43,762 bases of DNA from Syntrophaceae bacterium UBA2188 (GCA_002327985.1 DCVM01000005.1:1-43762), one strand, 5' to 3'; positions 7,361 through 16,116 are shown, counted from the first letter of the stretch. Notes: generated from the sequence alone by a model not told the origin. Program-made: numbers and translations.

Positions 7361-7855
7361 ATGTTACTAAAAATAAAAATTGTATTGGCCATTATATTGC
7401 TCATCTCCACTTTCATGCCTTTGGGCAGTTGTGAACGAAAACAGATACCCATGGATGAGCGATCCCAAACTTCACCCAATCAGGGAGTATCTTCAACAGC
7501 ACCTCAATCAACAGATAAAGGAAAAAGGTCTATAGAATATTTAATCCCAATAAAATTCCTCGAATTCTCAGAGCCTTCAACCTGGCTGTTCTTTGGCGCT
7601 TTTGTTTGGCCCCTGCTATTCCTCGCCATCAAAGGATTCCTTTTGAAATCGAAATGGAAAAGGAGAATCGGCAATGTTTTAGAATTCTTATTATCTGGAG
7701 TTTCCATCTATGTTATTTATTCCTTTGTCTTTACCCTTTATTTCGAACCAATGACCTGGGGTTATATAGCCACCTGCACGATTATCTTATATCTGATCGT
7801 TCACCTCGCTGAGATATTAACTCCATATCTTGTATATAAAGGAAAGAAAATATAA
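7361..7855 (+). CDS. Small lipoprotein with membrane segments, unknown function
   Basis: A 164-aa protein. A signal sequence ends in a good lipobox (MPLGSC). A polar stretch of about 50 residues follows, then three hydrophobic segments (around WLFFGAFVWPLLFLAIKGFL, VLEFLLSGVSIYVIYSFVF and YIATCTIILYLIVHLAEIL). I recognise no family. The ATG at 7361 has GGGAGG 5 bases upstream and replaces an in-frame ATG at 7337 that has none. It ends two bases before the WapI-like gene and is probably translated with it and the DUF1287 gene. A lipid anchor followed by further membrane spans is unusual, so the first segment could instead be an ordinary transmembrane helix. Confidence 0.65.
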   Translation: MLLKIKIVLAIILLISTFMPLGSCERKQIPMDERSQTSPNQGVSSTAPQSTDKGKRSIEYLIPIKFLEFSEPSTWLFFGAFVWPLLFLAIKGFLLKSKWKRRIGNVLEFLLSGVSIYVIYSFVFTLYFEPMTWGYIATCTIILYLIVHLAEILTPYLVYKGKKI

Positions 7856-7857
7856 CG

Positions 7858-8310
7858 ATGGAAGATAACAAGCCGTATTTCAAAATCGGTGTTGGCGACA
7901 GCCACTACCTGATCGTGAAACCCTTATATCGCCCTTATGACCAATGCCAGGATGAATGGGATGGAAACTGGGTGAATTCACAGATCCTCATCCGGGTGGG
8001 TGGCTTTAATGGGAATATTATGGCGAGTTTGAGGACGGATGAATTCATACGGTTTAAGGAGGAGTTGTCAAAGCTTTATTCAACGTTGAAAGGCCAGGCC
8101 TCCTTTTCTTCCATGGAGCATTGGCTGACGATCCATGTAGAAGGAGATGGTCTCGGGCACTTTGAGGCAGATTGTGTAGCGATGGATGAGGTCGGCATCG
8201 GGAATCGGCTTCAGTTTGGTTTGGACTTCGATCAAACCGATTTGCCAGGAATCATCAAGGACCTCGATGGGATTCTTCGTGCCTTTCCGGTTCGCGGATA
8301 TGCTTCTTGA
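7858..8310 (+). CDS. WapI-like immunity family protein (tentative)
   Basis: A 150-aa soluble protein, acidic, with no signal peptide. The pattern of an N-terminal beta-rich part (ILIRVGGFNGNIMASLRTDEF), a helix (FKEELSKLYSTLKGQASF), a second beta part (WLTIHVEGDGLGHFEADCVA) and a closing DQTDLPGIIKDL segment resembles proteins annotated as the WapI immunity family, which protect cells from their own contact-dependent toxin. The assignment is from memory of the pattern, not a search. No WapA/Rhs toxin is visible nearby, so it may be an orphan immunity gene or have a housekeeping role. It begins 2 bases after the lipoprotein gene. Its last codon and stop lie just before the DUF1287 gene. Confidence 0.5.
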   Translation: MEDNKPYFKIGVGDSHYLIVKPLYRPYDQCQDEWDGNWVNSQILIRVGGFNGNIMASLRTDEFIRFKEELSKLYSTLKGQASFSSMEHWLTIHVEGDGLGHFEADCVAMDEVGIGNRLQFGLDFDQTDLPGIIKDLDGILRAFPVRGYAS

Positions 8311-8345
8311 ATCTTAGCGTTTCTTCAAAATCAGTGAAACATAAC

Positions 8346-8960
8346 ATGATCAAAAACATTCTTCTTTTCATTACGATTTTTCATTTCTTCTCTACTCCCT
8401 TGTGGGCACAAAATGCCGATCATCATAAAGTGGATAGAGTAATTGCTTCTGCGTTGGAGCAGACCAAACAAACCCTTTACTACGACCCTTCTTACAGACG
8501 CCTTGTTTACCCAAGAGGAGATGTTCCTCTTGATCGAGGAGTCTGTACGGACGTTCTCATTCGGGCTTTTCGCAAGGCAGGCGTGGACCTACAAGTGCTC
8601 GTCCATGAAGATATGACCCAAGCCTTTGATGCCTATCCTAAAAGACGGGGGTCGAACCGACCTGACCCCAATATTGACCACAGAAGGGTTCTCAATCTCA
8701 TGAAATATTTTGAAAGAAAAGGTAAGGCCTTACGGCTAACAGGAGAGTTGACACACTTTTCCCCGGGAGATATCGTCGCCTGGCGTTTACACAATGGGTC
8801 TCCCCATATCGGGATCATTTCAAATGTGCAGAGGCCAAAAAAAGACCGATATTTAGTCGTCCATAATATTGGTTTCGGAACAAAACTGGAAGATATCCTT
8901 TTTCAATATAAAATGATTGGCCACTATCGGTTTTTTAAAAATCAAAGTGATAACGTGTAA
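8346..8960 (+). CDS. Secreted DUF1287 domain protein (NlpC/P60-like fold)
   Basis: A 204-aa exported protein. The signal peptide (MIKNILLFITIFHFFSTPLWA, cleavage near PLWA-QN) is followed by a DUF1287 domain with its conserved features: YDPSYRRLVYPRGDVP, the cysteine in RGVCTDVLIRAFRKAG, NIDHRRVLNL, FSPGDIVAW and HIGIISN. The Cys-His arrangement resembles NlpC/P60 cysteine hydrolases, so a cell-wall or amide substrate is possible but unproven. A TTG at 8307 would overlap the stop of the previous gene and add 13 residues before the signal peptide; the ATG at 8346 gives the better signal peptide. The 3' end overlaps the convergent YdjM-like gene by 26 bp. Confidence 0.8.
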   Translation: MIKNILLFITIFHFFSTPLWAQNADHHKVDRVIASALEQTKQTLYYDPSYRRLVYPRGDVPLDRGVCTDVLIRAFRKAGVDLQVLVHEDMTQAFDAYPKRRGSNRPDPNIDHRRVLNLMKYFERKGKALRLTGELTHFSPGDIVAWRLHNGSPHIGIISNVQRPKKDRYLVVHNIGFGTKLEDILFQYKMIGHYRFFKNQSDNV

Positions 8961-9996
8961 CCTTATGTATTTTGGTTACATACCCTTCAGATTGAATTTT
9001 TCCCGAATCATCGTATTCAACATAGTATACAAATGGCGTTCGAATCCCTGGTAAAAGGAACCGAACGTCCATAACCTCCACACGGTGAATGTTTTCTCTC
9101 GAATTCACGGGGTTTACCACTGGAAATCGAGCAAACCAGTAGAAAAACTTAACACCTTCTGTGGCCAGGGCCTTCTCCACCCAAATGGAATCCTGAAGTT
9201 TTGGATAGGATTGATAATGAACTTTTCCAGGAGGTTGATAGAGGCACTTTAGTCTTTCCAAGGACATGGAAAAATGGAATTGGGATTCAGCAGTTCTTTT
9301 GGGAGGCTGGGTAGGATTCTTCAAAGTAAGGTCCACAAATCCCTGATAGACGTTATCTTTGGTCTCCACATAATTGGCCCAGCGATAGGGAGAGATGGGT
9401 TGTGGCAGTGAAGCAACTTGTATTACTTCCTCATTTAAATTTTTGGCATAGGCATTCGTCAGTTCTATTGCCCGATGATGCTGGACCCAACAAAAAAGGA
9501 TATAGACCGTAAGACCGATCAAAGAACCCCGGCAGATCCACCGAGATTTATCCTTCCATAAAATGCTGATTACCAATGGGGAAAAAATGATGCCTGAAAA
9601 GATTAAATCGATGATGAAAACGAGATCCCAAGAGAACCGTGCCTCAGAAAAAGGAGAAAGAATCATCGTCCCATAAGAAGTCAAAAGATCGAGGATCACG
9701 TGGCTGATCAAGACCAGAAGGCAGAGGGTATAAAAACTCCAGAAGTGGTGGCGTTTCGATATTTTTACAAAAAGCCAGCTAAAAATAAGGGCATAAAAAG
9801 GGATCAACAGGAGCGAATGGGTAAAGTCCCGATGATATTCGAGATAAAATTGCCGGTTGAAGAGGCCCAGAACAAAATCAGAGTCTGGGAAAAATCCCGT
9901 GGCAAGACCTGCCACGGTTCCCCATTTCCCAATTTTTTTATCACCAATGGCCTTTGCAATGACCGCGCCCGCCAGGGTATGGGTGATCGTATCCAC
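8935..9996 (-). CDS. YdjM/DUF457-type membrane-bound metal-dependent hydrolase
   Basis: A 353-aa protein. The N-terminus has the family signature MDTITHTLAGAVIAKA, with THT near the start, PDSD (about 37-40) and EYHRDFTHS (about 53-61). These His and Asp residues are thought to bind metal in this family. Four hydrophobic helices follow (about 60-190), including ISHVILDLLTSYG. The C-terminal 160 residues form a soluble domain without recognisable motifs. The family includes E. coli YdjM and is named a hydrolase by homology; no physiological substrate is known to me. The start is GTG with no strong ribosome binding site. It is convergent with the DUF1287 gene, with 26 bp of overlap and no terminator between. 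Confidence 0.82.
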   Translation of the reverse strand: MDTITHTLAGAVIAKAIGDKKIGKWGTVAGLATGFFPDSDFVLGLFNRQFYLEYHRDFTHSLLLIPFYALIFSWLFVKISKRHHFWSFYTLCLLVLISHVILDLLTSYGTMILSPFSEARFSWDLVFIIDLIFSGIIFSPLVISILWKDKSRWICRGSLIGLTVYILFCWVQHHRAIELTNAYAKNLNEEVIQVASLPQPISPYRWANYVETKDNVYQGFVDLTLKNPTQPPKRTAESQFHFSMSLERLKCLYQPPGKVHYQSYPKLQDSIWVEKALATEGVKFFYWFARFPVVNPVNSRENIHRVEVMDVRFLLPGIRTPFVYYVEYDDSGKIQSEGYVTKIHKVTRYHFDF

Positions 9997-10064
9997 AAGA
10001 TAATGATAACTTCAAAAAGGGCCTAAGGCAAACGAATGGAGGGCTTCGTTGGAGGTTCAAAAAG

Positions 10065-10772
10065 TTAGAGATATTTTTTAAACCAGTCCACACTGAGGTC
10101 GATGGCACGCTGGCGATGGACTGGATCTAAGAGTCGGTGGTCTGCCCCACCGATGACATGGATCTCTTTAGGTGGACTCAAACTATTGAAGATTCCCAAG
10201 GCCTGTTCCAAGGGAACCAGTTCATCTTTTTCTCCGTGGATCACCAGACAATTTGAGACCTTAGGTAAAAGGGGTAACAACCGATGCCTTGGGAGATCCT
10301 CGAAAAAAACCTCTGGAGGGAGAGGATAATCCTCTTCTTGTTTTTTTGATCCGAGATCATCCATGTGGAGAGGAGTCGCCCAGATCACCACCCCCCTGAT
10401 CATTTTATCCATTGAGGCCCTCTTCAAGGAGAGAAACCCTCCGAGGCTCGAGCCGAGCAGCCCGATCCGATTTCCCAGACCGGGATAAGATCTTATAAAA
10501 TCAATTGCCGCGCTGAGATCAGCGATCTTTTTGCTAACTGTATTGTCTTCCTCTGTTCCCTCGCTCTCTCCGATTCCCCTGAAATCGAATCGAAGCATGG
10601 CTATCCCTTCCCTGGAAATCTGTTCACCGAGGGCAATATACTTCTCGCTATCCTTGCTGGAGAGAAGGCCATGAGAAGCAATGACACAAGGTGGATTCTT
10701 TTCATCAGGGATATGGAGAATTCCTGAAATCTTCATCCCCTCACTTATAAAAGAAACTTTTTCAATCTTCAT
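10065..10772 (-). CDS. Alpha/beta hydrolase (acyl-peptidase/esterase-like)
   Basis: A 235-aa cytoplasmic hydrolase with the complete triad: nucleophile S109 in GSSLG, acid D183 in HGEKDELVP and base H212 in GGADHRLLD. The HG oxyanion motif (SHGLLSS) and FDFRGIGES are typical of the BAAT/peptidase S9-like branch, which acts on esters or acylated substrates. The substrate is not predictable. The ATG at 10772 was chosen over an in-frame ATG at 10814 because AAAGGAG sits 8 bases upstream. It follows the radical SAM gene and lies 68 bases upstream of the YdjM-like gene, all in one direction. Confidence 0.88.
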   Translation of the reverse strand: MKIEKVSFISEGMKISGILHIPDEKNPPCVIASHGLLSSKDSEKYIALGEQISREGIAMLRFDFRGIGESEGTEEDNTVSKKIADLSAAIDFIRSYPGLGNRIGLLGSSLGGFLSLKRASMDKMIRGVVIWATPLHMDDLGSKKQEEDYPLPPEVFFEDLPRHRLLPLLPKVSNCLVIHGEKDELVPLEQALGIFNSLSPPKEIHVIGGADHRLLDPVHRQRAIDLSVDWFKKYL

Positions 10773-10805
10773 ATCTGGATCTCCTTTGTCACCCCCACCC
10801 CTACT

Positions 10806-10825
10806 CTCCCCCATCTGAGGGGGAG
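10806..10825. repeat. Perfect hairpin repeat CTCCCCC-N6-GGGGGAG
   Basis: A 7-bp perfect inverted repeat in the 104-bp gap between the radical SAM and hydrolase genes. No U-tract follows on the minus strand, so it is not a good terminator. The same gap holds two ATTGTTCA copies (10858-10865 and 10872-10879), part of a short intergenic repeat. Confidence 0.55.
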
Positions 10826-10876
10826 GGGAAAAATAAGTTTAATTCTTTTATTTGTTTATTGTTCATTACCCATTGT

Positions 10877-12592
10877 TCAATGTTTAATTGAAATTCCTGC
10901 GTCTCTCATCGCCGTTAAATACTCTTCCCTCAATCGTTCCTTCGGGATCCCGTGGTCAATGAAATCCCAGGGAAAGATTTCATCCAGGTCTCTTTTTCGA
11001 TAGACATAGAAGTCAGGATTGATATTCGTCTCCCGAAGGGCCTGCCCCCAATTCCCTTGATGGTGATGTGCAGCCAACAATATTTTGCCCACTCTCCGAT
11101 CTCCTCTTGAGAGCAATGCCTGTAGATAGGCCCATTTGGGAAGGTCATGGATCATCTCCACCCCCCTCTCCCCCTGAACCCCTCTTTGAATCAGCTTCAA
11201 CTTTTTCTTCAACTGCCCAACTTCTTCCAGAGGGGCCCATTGAAAGGGCGTAGTCGGTTTGGGGATAAAGGGGTTGACACTTAAGACTAATCTCCATTTT
11301 TTATTCTGGTTTTTTTGGTGTGAGAGAATCTGATGCCGAATCCGTTTGGCAAGGAGGAGAATTTCCTTAACCTCCTCATCAGTCTCTGAGGGAAGGCCAA
11401 TTAAAAAATAGCATTTGATCTGGGAGAGGCCATTCCCCACCAGAGTCTCAATCGATTCCAAAATCTCCTCCTCCAGATAGCCTTTTTTCAACATCTTTCG
11501 GAGTCTTTCTGAACCTGCCTCAGGAGCAATGGCCACGGTGCGTTCTTTCCCTTCTCTCAAGCATTGAACCAGAGAGGGGGTAACCGCATCCACTCTTAGG
11601 GAAGACAAAGAGATTTCTCCCTGCTGAGAGAGGATATCTTGGCATAACGGGAGGAGTTGGGGATGGTCGGAGACGGCTGTTCCGGTTAAACCAATCCGAT
11701 GCTCTTTTAAAAGGGCCTCCTTGAAGATTGACTTAAGAAAAGAAAAACTTCGGTTTCGAAAGGGATGGTAGACAAAACAAGCCGCACAGAAGCGACATCC
11801 CCTTGGGCAACCCCGATTCATCTCGACCAGAGCCATCTCTTTAAATTCCGTGTCCGGAGTAAAAAGGCTGGATTGGCTTGCAAACCAATCCAGCTGAGGA
11901 ACCCATCTCCGTTTGATTTTTCTGGAGAATCCTGGCTCAGGGTCCATGGCCTCTATCTTTCCATCTTCCGCATAGGTCACTCGATAAAACTTTGGTACAT
12001 AAACCCCTTCGATTCCCCCCAGATTTCTTAAGAAGTTGTCCTTTCTCTTCTTCTCTTGATCGGAAAGAGTTTGTCGGCAGACTTCCAAAAATTCACCCAT
12101 CACCTCTTCTGCCTCTCCCAAAATGAAAAGGTCGAAGAATTCACTTATGGGTTCCGGATTTAAAAAAACAGCTACTCCTCCCGCGATAACCCATGGATGT
12201 CTTTCATCACGAAGCCGGCTCTCTGAGGGAATATGGGCTAATTCCAAGAGGGTGAGGACATTGAGAAAATCGTTCTCAAAAGAAATGGAGAACGCTAAGA
12301 TATCGAAGCGGGAAAGAGGTTTCTGGGTTTCTAACGAAAAAAGAGGGGTTTGGCTATGGTAATACTCATGAAGATCTTCTGGCTCAGGAAGGAAGGCTCT
12401 TTCACAAACGACATCCTCCTCAGCGTTTAACATCTGGTAGAGGGTCTGGAATCCGAGATTGGACATCCCCACATGGTATGAATTGGGATAGAGGAGGCAA
12501 ACCGAAATTTTTCCGCCCCATGATTTTTGAACAGCTCCTCTCTCTTTTTCAAGAACACCTTTAGCCTTCTGAGCAAGTTTCCAGGAAATCAT
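10877..12592 (-). CDS. B12-binding-type radical SAM protein, YgiQ/TIGR03960-like
   Basis: A 571-aa protein. The N-terminal half (about 25-190) resembles the B12-binding/Rossmann domain of this family (CLLYPNSYHVGMSNLGFQTLYQ, then FDLFILGEAEEVM). The radical SAM domain (about 240-470) carries CX3CX2C (RGCPRGCRFC), followed by FVYHPFRNRS and IAPEAGSERLR. The family resembles TIGR03960, whose longer members carry a C-terminal DUF2344 domain; this one ends without it. The function of the family is not known to me. It lies directly downstream of ftsZ, separated by 140 bases of repeat-rich spacer, and could be read through from the dcw operon. Confidence 0.8.
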   Translation of the reverse strand: MISWKLAQKAKGVLEKERGAVQKSWGGKISVCLLYPNSYHVGMSNLGFQTLYQMLNAEEDVVCERAFLPEPEDLHEYYHSQTPLFSLETQKPLSRFDILAFSISFENDFLNVLTLLELAHIPSESRLRDERHPWVIAGGVAVFLNPEPISEFFDLFILGEAEEVMGEFLEVCRQTLSDQEKKRKDNFLRNLGGIEGVYVPKFYRVTYAEDGKIEAMDPEPGFSRKIKRRWVPQLDWFASQSSLFTPDTEFKEMALVEMNRGCPRGCRFCAACFVYHPFRNRSFSFLKSIFKEALLKEHRIGLTGTAVSDHPQLLPLCQDILSQQGEISLSSLRVDAVTPSLVQCLREGKERTVAIAPEAGSERLRKMLKKGYLEEEILESIETLVGNGLSQIKCYFLIGLPSETDEEVKEILLLAKRIRHQILSHQKNQNKKWRLVLSVNPFIPKPTTPFQWAPLEEVGQLKKKLKLIQRGVQGERGVEMIHDLPKWAYLQALLSRGDRRVGKILLAAHHHQGNWGQALRETNINPDFYVYRKRDLDEIFPWDFIDHGIPKERLREEYLTAMRDAGISIKH

Positions 12593-12684
12593 AAGTGTTC
12601 AGTTATCAGCAGTCAGTCATCCATCCTTAAAAAAAGGTCTACGACATCAAGTATAACAAATTTTAAGTCTTCGTAAACAATTTT

Positions 12685-12726
12685 ACCATTGACCACTGAT
12701 CACTGACCACTGCCCACTGATCACTT
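12685..12726. repeat. CACTGATCACTG short imperfect tandem repeat
   Basis: The ftsZ/radical SAM spacer holds consecutive variants of a 7-base motif (GACCACT, GATCACT, GACCACT, GCCCACT, GATCACT). The 11-mer ACTGATCACTG also occurs, inverted, near the murD start (23363-23373). Confidence 0.6.
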
Positions 12727-12732
12727 GCTTGT

Positions 12733-13938
12733 TCAGTCGGCCTGTTTTCTTAAAAAAGTTGGGATGTCAAAACGATCCTCGTCCTCAAGAGAAAAATCCG
12801 ATGGCAGTTCCAATTTCAGCTCATCGAACCGCTCGTTTGCCTTGGTCCTCCTCATAAAAGCTGGGATATCCCTGTTATTCTCTCTGGTGTTAAAAGAGAA
12901 GGGTAAAATGTCTTTACGTTGCTCCCTGAGACCAAATGAGATGGGAGCCACTTTCTTAAATTGAGAGGTTTTCTTATCTTCTTTCTTTCCAAAGCCGGTC
13001 GCAATCACGGTGACGCGAATTTCTTCCTTCATCGACTTATCCACCACCATCCCCCAGATCACATTAGCCTCTTCATGGGCTTCCTTCTGAACGAGGGTCG
13101 TTGCCTCGTTGATCTCGTTGAGGGTCATATTCTCCCCTCCAGTGATGTTGATCAGAAGTCCACGGGCTCCCTCAATTGTAATATCTTCAAGGAGAGGACT
13201 GGAGATCGCCTTCTGGGCCGCTTCCACAGATCGATTCTCCCCTGAAGCGATTCCTGTTCCCATCAATGCCATTCCTGTCTCAGACATCACGGTTCGAACA
13301 TCGGCAAAGTCCAGGTTGATAATCCCTTGGCCAACGATGATGTCCGAGATCCCCTTCGCTGCATGAAAGAGAACCTCGTCCGCCTTTTTAAAGGCCTCGA
13401 TCAGCGTCATGCTCTTCCCACTGATGCTGAGGAGCCGCTGGTTCGGGATAGTGATGAGGGCATCGGCTGTCATCTTCAGATTGGCCAATCCTTCCTCCGC
13501 CTGTTTCATTCTCTTCTTTCCTTCGAAGTGAAAGGGTTTGGTTACAATGGCCACCGTGAGGGCACCCATCTCACGGGCCACTTCAGCAATCACCGGCCCT
13601 CCACCTGTGCCGGTTCCACCGCCCAACCCGGCTGTGATGAAGACCATGTCCGATCCCTTCAGGGCTTCCCGAATCTTCTCCACATCCTCGAGGGCAGCCT
13701 TTCTGCCTACTTCCGGATTGGCTCCAGCTCCCAAGCCCTTGGTCAAATTTTCGCCCAATTGCAATTTCATAGGAGCCATATTTGCCGCTAGTGCCTGGGC
13801 ATCGGTATTGGCTGCAATAAAATCCACCCCTGAGAGCTGATAGGAAATCATCGTATTCAGGGCATTGTTTCCTCCTCCTCCGATTCCGATGATCTTGACC
13901 TTAGCGGCCAAATTTTTATTCTCGTCGAATTCAATCAT
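12733..13938 (-). CDS. ftsZ: Cell division protein FtsZ
   Basis: A 401-aa tubulin-like GTPase that polymerises into the Z-ring at midcell. The GTP-binding tubulin signature GGGTGTGG lies at about residues 106-113, preceded by GIGGGGNNALNTM and NTDAQAL. The C-terminal half is the typical FtsZ domain. After a variable acidic linker, the C-terminal peptide DIPTFLRKQ is intact and would bind FtsA. The ATG has GAGGAGGGG just upstream. It is the last of the 16 dcw genes, 97 bases after ftsA. Length and motifs are ordinary. Confidence 0.98.
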   Translation of the reverse strand: MIEFDENKNLAAKVKIIGIGGGGNNALNTMISYQLSGVDFIAANTDAQALAANMAPMKLQLGENLTKGLGAGANPEVGRKAALEDVEKIREALKGSDMVFITAGLGGGTGTGGGPVIAEVAREMGALTVAIVTKPFHFEGKKRMKQAEEGLANLKMTADALITIPNQRLLSISGKSMTLIEAFKKADEVLFHAAKGISDIIVGQGIINLDFADVRTVMSETGMALMGTGIASGENRSVEAAQKAISSPLLEDITIEGARGLLINITGGENMTLNEINEATTLVQKEAHEEANVIWGMVVDKSMKEEIRVTVIATGFGKKEDKKTSQFKKVAPISFGLREQRKDILPFSFNTRENNRDIPAFMRRTKANERFDELKLELPSDFSLEDEDRFDIPTFLRKQAD

Positions 13939-13960
13939 GTTCCCCTCCTCTTTATAAAAT

Positions 13961-13995
13961 TGGAATAGTGGAATGATGGAATACTGGAATGTTGG
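13961..13995. repeat. TGGAATNN tandem repeat, four units
   Basis: TGGAATAG, TGGAATGA, TGGAATAC and TGGAATGT follow each other with an exact 8-bp period (13961-13992), then TGG. It occupies the ftsA/ftsZ spacer and lies just upstream of the ftsZ ribosome binding site on the minus strand. Copy number may vary between strains. Confidence 0.75.
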
Positions 13996-14035
13996 GTTTT
14001 GTTTTTTAACATCATTTCAACCTTCCATGATTCCA

Positions 14036-15262
14036 TTAAAAAAATTCTCCGATCCATTCTCGCATCCGGTGAGTGACCTTACTGAAAATATTCCCTTCAC
14101 CCACCTTAAAGCGACTCCGTCCCTTATTTCGACTTCCGTAAAGAACCAGGCCCACTCCGGTCGCATACATGGGGCTTGCGACCAGATCTACCAAGCCTCC
14201 GATACCAATAGGGGCCCCTCTCCGCACGGGCAGATTAAAAATCTGCTCCGCCAGCTCAGGGCACCCCTCCAGGATGGCACTTCCGCCAGTGAGGACAATT
14301 CCAGAGGCAAGGAGATTGGAAAAACCCGTCCTCACGACCTCATTATGAACCAAGGTGAGAATTTCTTCGACCCTTGGCTCGACGATCTCTGCCAGGGTCT
14401 GCCTGGAAAGGACTCGAGGTTTCCTGCCTCCCACACTGGGAACTTCAATGGTCTCATCCTTCCGAACCAGGGATGCCAGGGCGCATCCGTATTTTATTTT
14501 TATCTTTTCTGCTTCCTCCACCGGTGTCCGAAGCCCCATCGAGATATCGCTCGTGATGTGGCTTCCTGCTAAGGAGAAGACCGCCGTATGCTTGATCGCC
14601 CCATTCGAAAAAATCACCAGATCCGTGGTCCCACCTCCGATATCGACGATGGCCACTCCCAGATCCTTCTCCTCTGGGGTGAGGACGGCCTCGCTTGAAC
14701 CCAACTGTTCTAAAACAATATCATCGACATCGAGTCCGGCCTTGTTGGCACATTTAATGATATTCTGGGCAGAGGTAATGGCGCCGGTGACGATGTGGAC
14801 CCTTCCCTCCAGTCTCACCCCTGACATCCCAACCGGGTCTTTAATCCCGTCTTGATCGTCCACGATGAATTCCTGGGGGATGATGTGAATCACTTCTCGA
14901 TCCATGGGCATAGCAATGGCACTGGCCGCATCGATTACCCGTTTCACATCATTTGGACCGATCTCTCTGTTTTTGACAGCGATCACTCCATGACTGTTAA
15001 TCCCCTTGATATGCCCACCTGCCAGCCCCGCATAGACAGAGGTCAAATGGTATCCTGCCATCAACTCGGCTTCTTCGACAGCCTTCTTGATTGAATGGAC
15101 GGTGCTCTCGATATTAATGACCACCCCTTTCCGCAACCCCTTGGACGGAAAAGTTCCCAGACCAATGATGTTGACCTGACCGTCAGAAACTTCTCCAACC
15201 ACCGTACAAATTTTTGTTGTCCCGATGTCCAATCCAACCACTAACGAATCTTTCTTCCCCAC
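14036..15262 (-). CDS. ftsA: Cell division protein FtsA
   Basis: A 408-aa actin-like ATPase that tethers FtsZ filaments to the inner membrane and recruits later division proteins. The phosphate-1 motif VVGLDIGTTKI, the SHS2-type insertion (GHIKGINSHGVIAV), the phosphate-2 motif VDIGGGTTDL and the adenosine motif LTGGSAILEG are all seen. The C-terminus ends in an amphipathic helix (THRMREWIGEFF) suited to membrane binding. The start is GTG with AAGGAGGTGAG upstream. It follows ftsQ by 17 bases. Confidence 0.97.
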   Translation of the reverse strand: MGKKDSLVVGLDIGTTKICTVVGEVSDGQVNIIGLGTFPSKGLRKGVVINIESTVHSIKKAVEEAELMAGYHLTSVYAGLAGGHIKGINSHGVIAVKNREIGPNDVKRVIDAASAIAMPMDREVIHIIPQEFIVDDQDGIKDPVGMSGVRLEGRVHIVTGAITSAQNIIKCANKAGLDVDDIVLEQLGSSEAVLTPEEKDLGVAIVDIGGGTTDLVIFSNGAIKHTAVFSLAGSHITSDISMGLRTPVEEAEKIKIKYGCALASLVRKDETIEVPSVGGRKPRVLSRQTLAEIVEPRVEEILTLVHNEVVRTGFSNLLASGIVLTGGSAILEGCPELAEQIFNLPVRRGAPIGIGGLVDLVASPMYATGVGLVLYGSRNKGRSRFKVGEGNIFSKVTHRMREWIGEFF

Positions 15263-15279
15263 CTTTTTCTCACCTCCTT

Positions 15280-16116
15280 TCAGGTTCCCCCGGAGGGGGT
15301 CTTTTTGACCACCATTTTTCCTAAGTCACTGCAATCAATTGACACTGCGGAATATCCCCTTTTACGAAGGTCTGACCAGATAAGAGACAATCTCTTCAAC
15401 TTCTCTCTAAAGTCTTCCCATCCCATCCTGACCTCCAGGCCCTCCGTCTTGGTAAAACAATGGATGCCAAAAACCTTTTCCATGTGGATCTCCGATATTT
15501 CCTCCAGAGGAGGAAGCTTTTCTCGATCAATAATCCTTAAAAACTCCAGGGCTTTTGTGATTTGGCGTTTTGCCTCAACCGGATCCATTTCTAAAACCTG
15601 ACGGGTCAACCCAGTGAGATAGGGGTAGTTGTATCCATCCCTTTCTCCAACAAGGGAAAAGATTTCTCCCTGGGTATCGATATAGTAAAGTTCTTCCAAT
15701 TGAATGATGGCCATTGGTTTTCTCTCTTCGACCTGAACCAATATCTTGTTGGGAAACACCTTCCTCACCCGAACCTGCTCAATCCAGGGATGGGATTCCA
15801 AACGTTTGACCACCTCTTTCAATCTGACCGAGAAGAGATTGGGCATCCCCTCCACCACCGTGAGGGAGAGAAGGGTCTCTTTGGAAATCTTTCGACCTCC
15901 TTCCACTACAATCTCTCTTACCCGAAAAGAGGGGTCTCCTAAGAGATAGACATAAACCCAATGGCTCATGAAAAGGAAAAAAGAGAGAAGGAGAAGCTGA
16001 AAGGCCACTCGGATCATCTTCTTCACGATCCTTAGAAATTTTTCTCCGCCTCTCTCTTCCCTCCTTGATTTCGGTCGGAGAAACTTTCCATCTCTGACGG
16101 TCACGGACTCTCCCAT
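15280..16116 (-). CDS. ftsQ: Cell division protein FtsQ
   Basis: A 278-aa bitopic division protein. A basic cytoplasmic N-terminus is followed by one transmembrane helix (IRVAFQLLLLSFFLFMSHWV), a POTRA domain (PSFRVREIVVEGGRKISKETLL) and the FtsQ beta domain (HPWIEQVRVRKVFPNKILVQVEERKP, YYIDTQGEIF). It links FtsA/FtsZ to the FtsL/B and FtsW/I complex. I prefer the ATG at 16116, which has AAGAGG upstream, to the ATG at 16146, which lacks a ribosome site and lies inside an inverted repeat (16137-16204). The spacing to AAGAGG is short, so the choice is not certain. Confidence 0.93.
   Translation of the reverse strand: MGESVTVRDGKFLRPKSRREERGGEKFLRIVKKMIRVAFQLLLLSFFLFMSHWVYVYLLGDPSFRVREIVVEGGRKISKETLLSLTVVEGMPNLFSVRLKEVVKRLESHPWIEQVRVRKVFPNKILVQVEERKPMAIIQLEELYYIDTQGEIFSLVGERDGYNYPYLTGLTRQVLEMDPVEAKRQITKALEFLRIIDREKLPPLEEISEIHMEKVFGIHCFTKTEGLEVRMGWEDFREKLKRLSLIWSDLRKRGYSAVSIDCSDLGKMVVKKTPSGGT

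Noticed and set aside
12685..13995. Short tandem repeats considered as a CRISPR array or integron attachment sites
   Set aside because: Units are 7-14 bases with no unique spacers, and no cas or integrase gene is present.
12961..15094. Plus-strand open frames of 80-199 codons opposite ftsZ and ftsA
   Set aside because: They mirror the codon pattern of the real genes, have no ribosome sites or recognisable domains, and overlap essential coding sequence.
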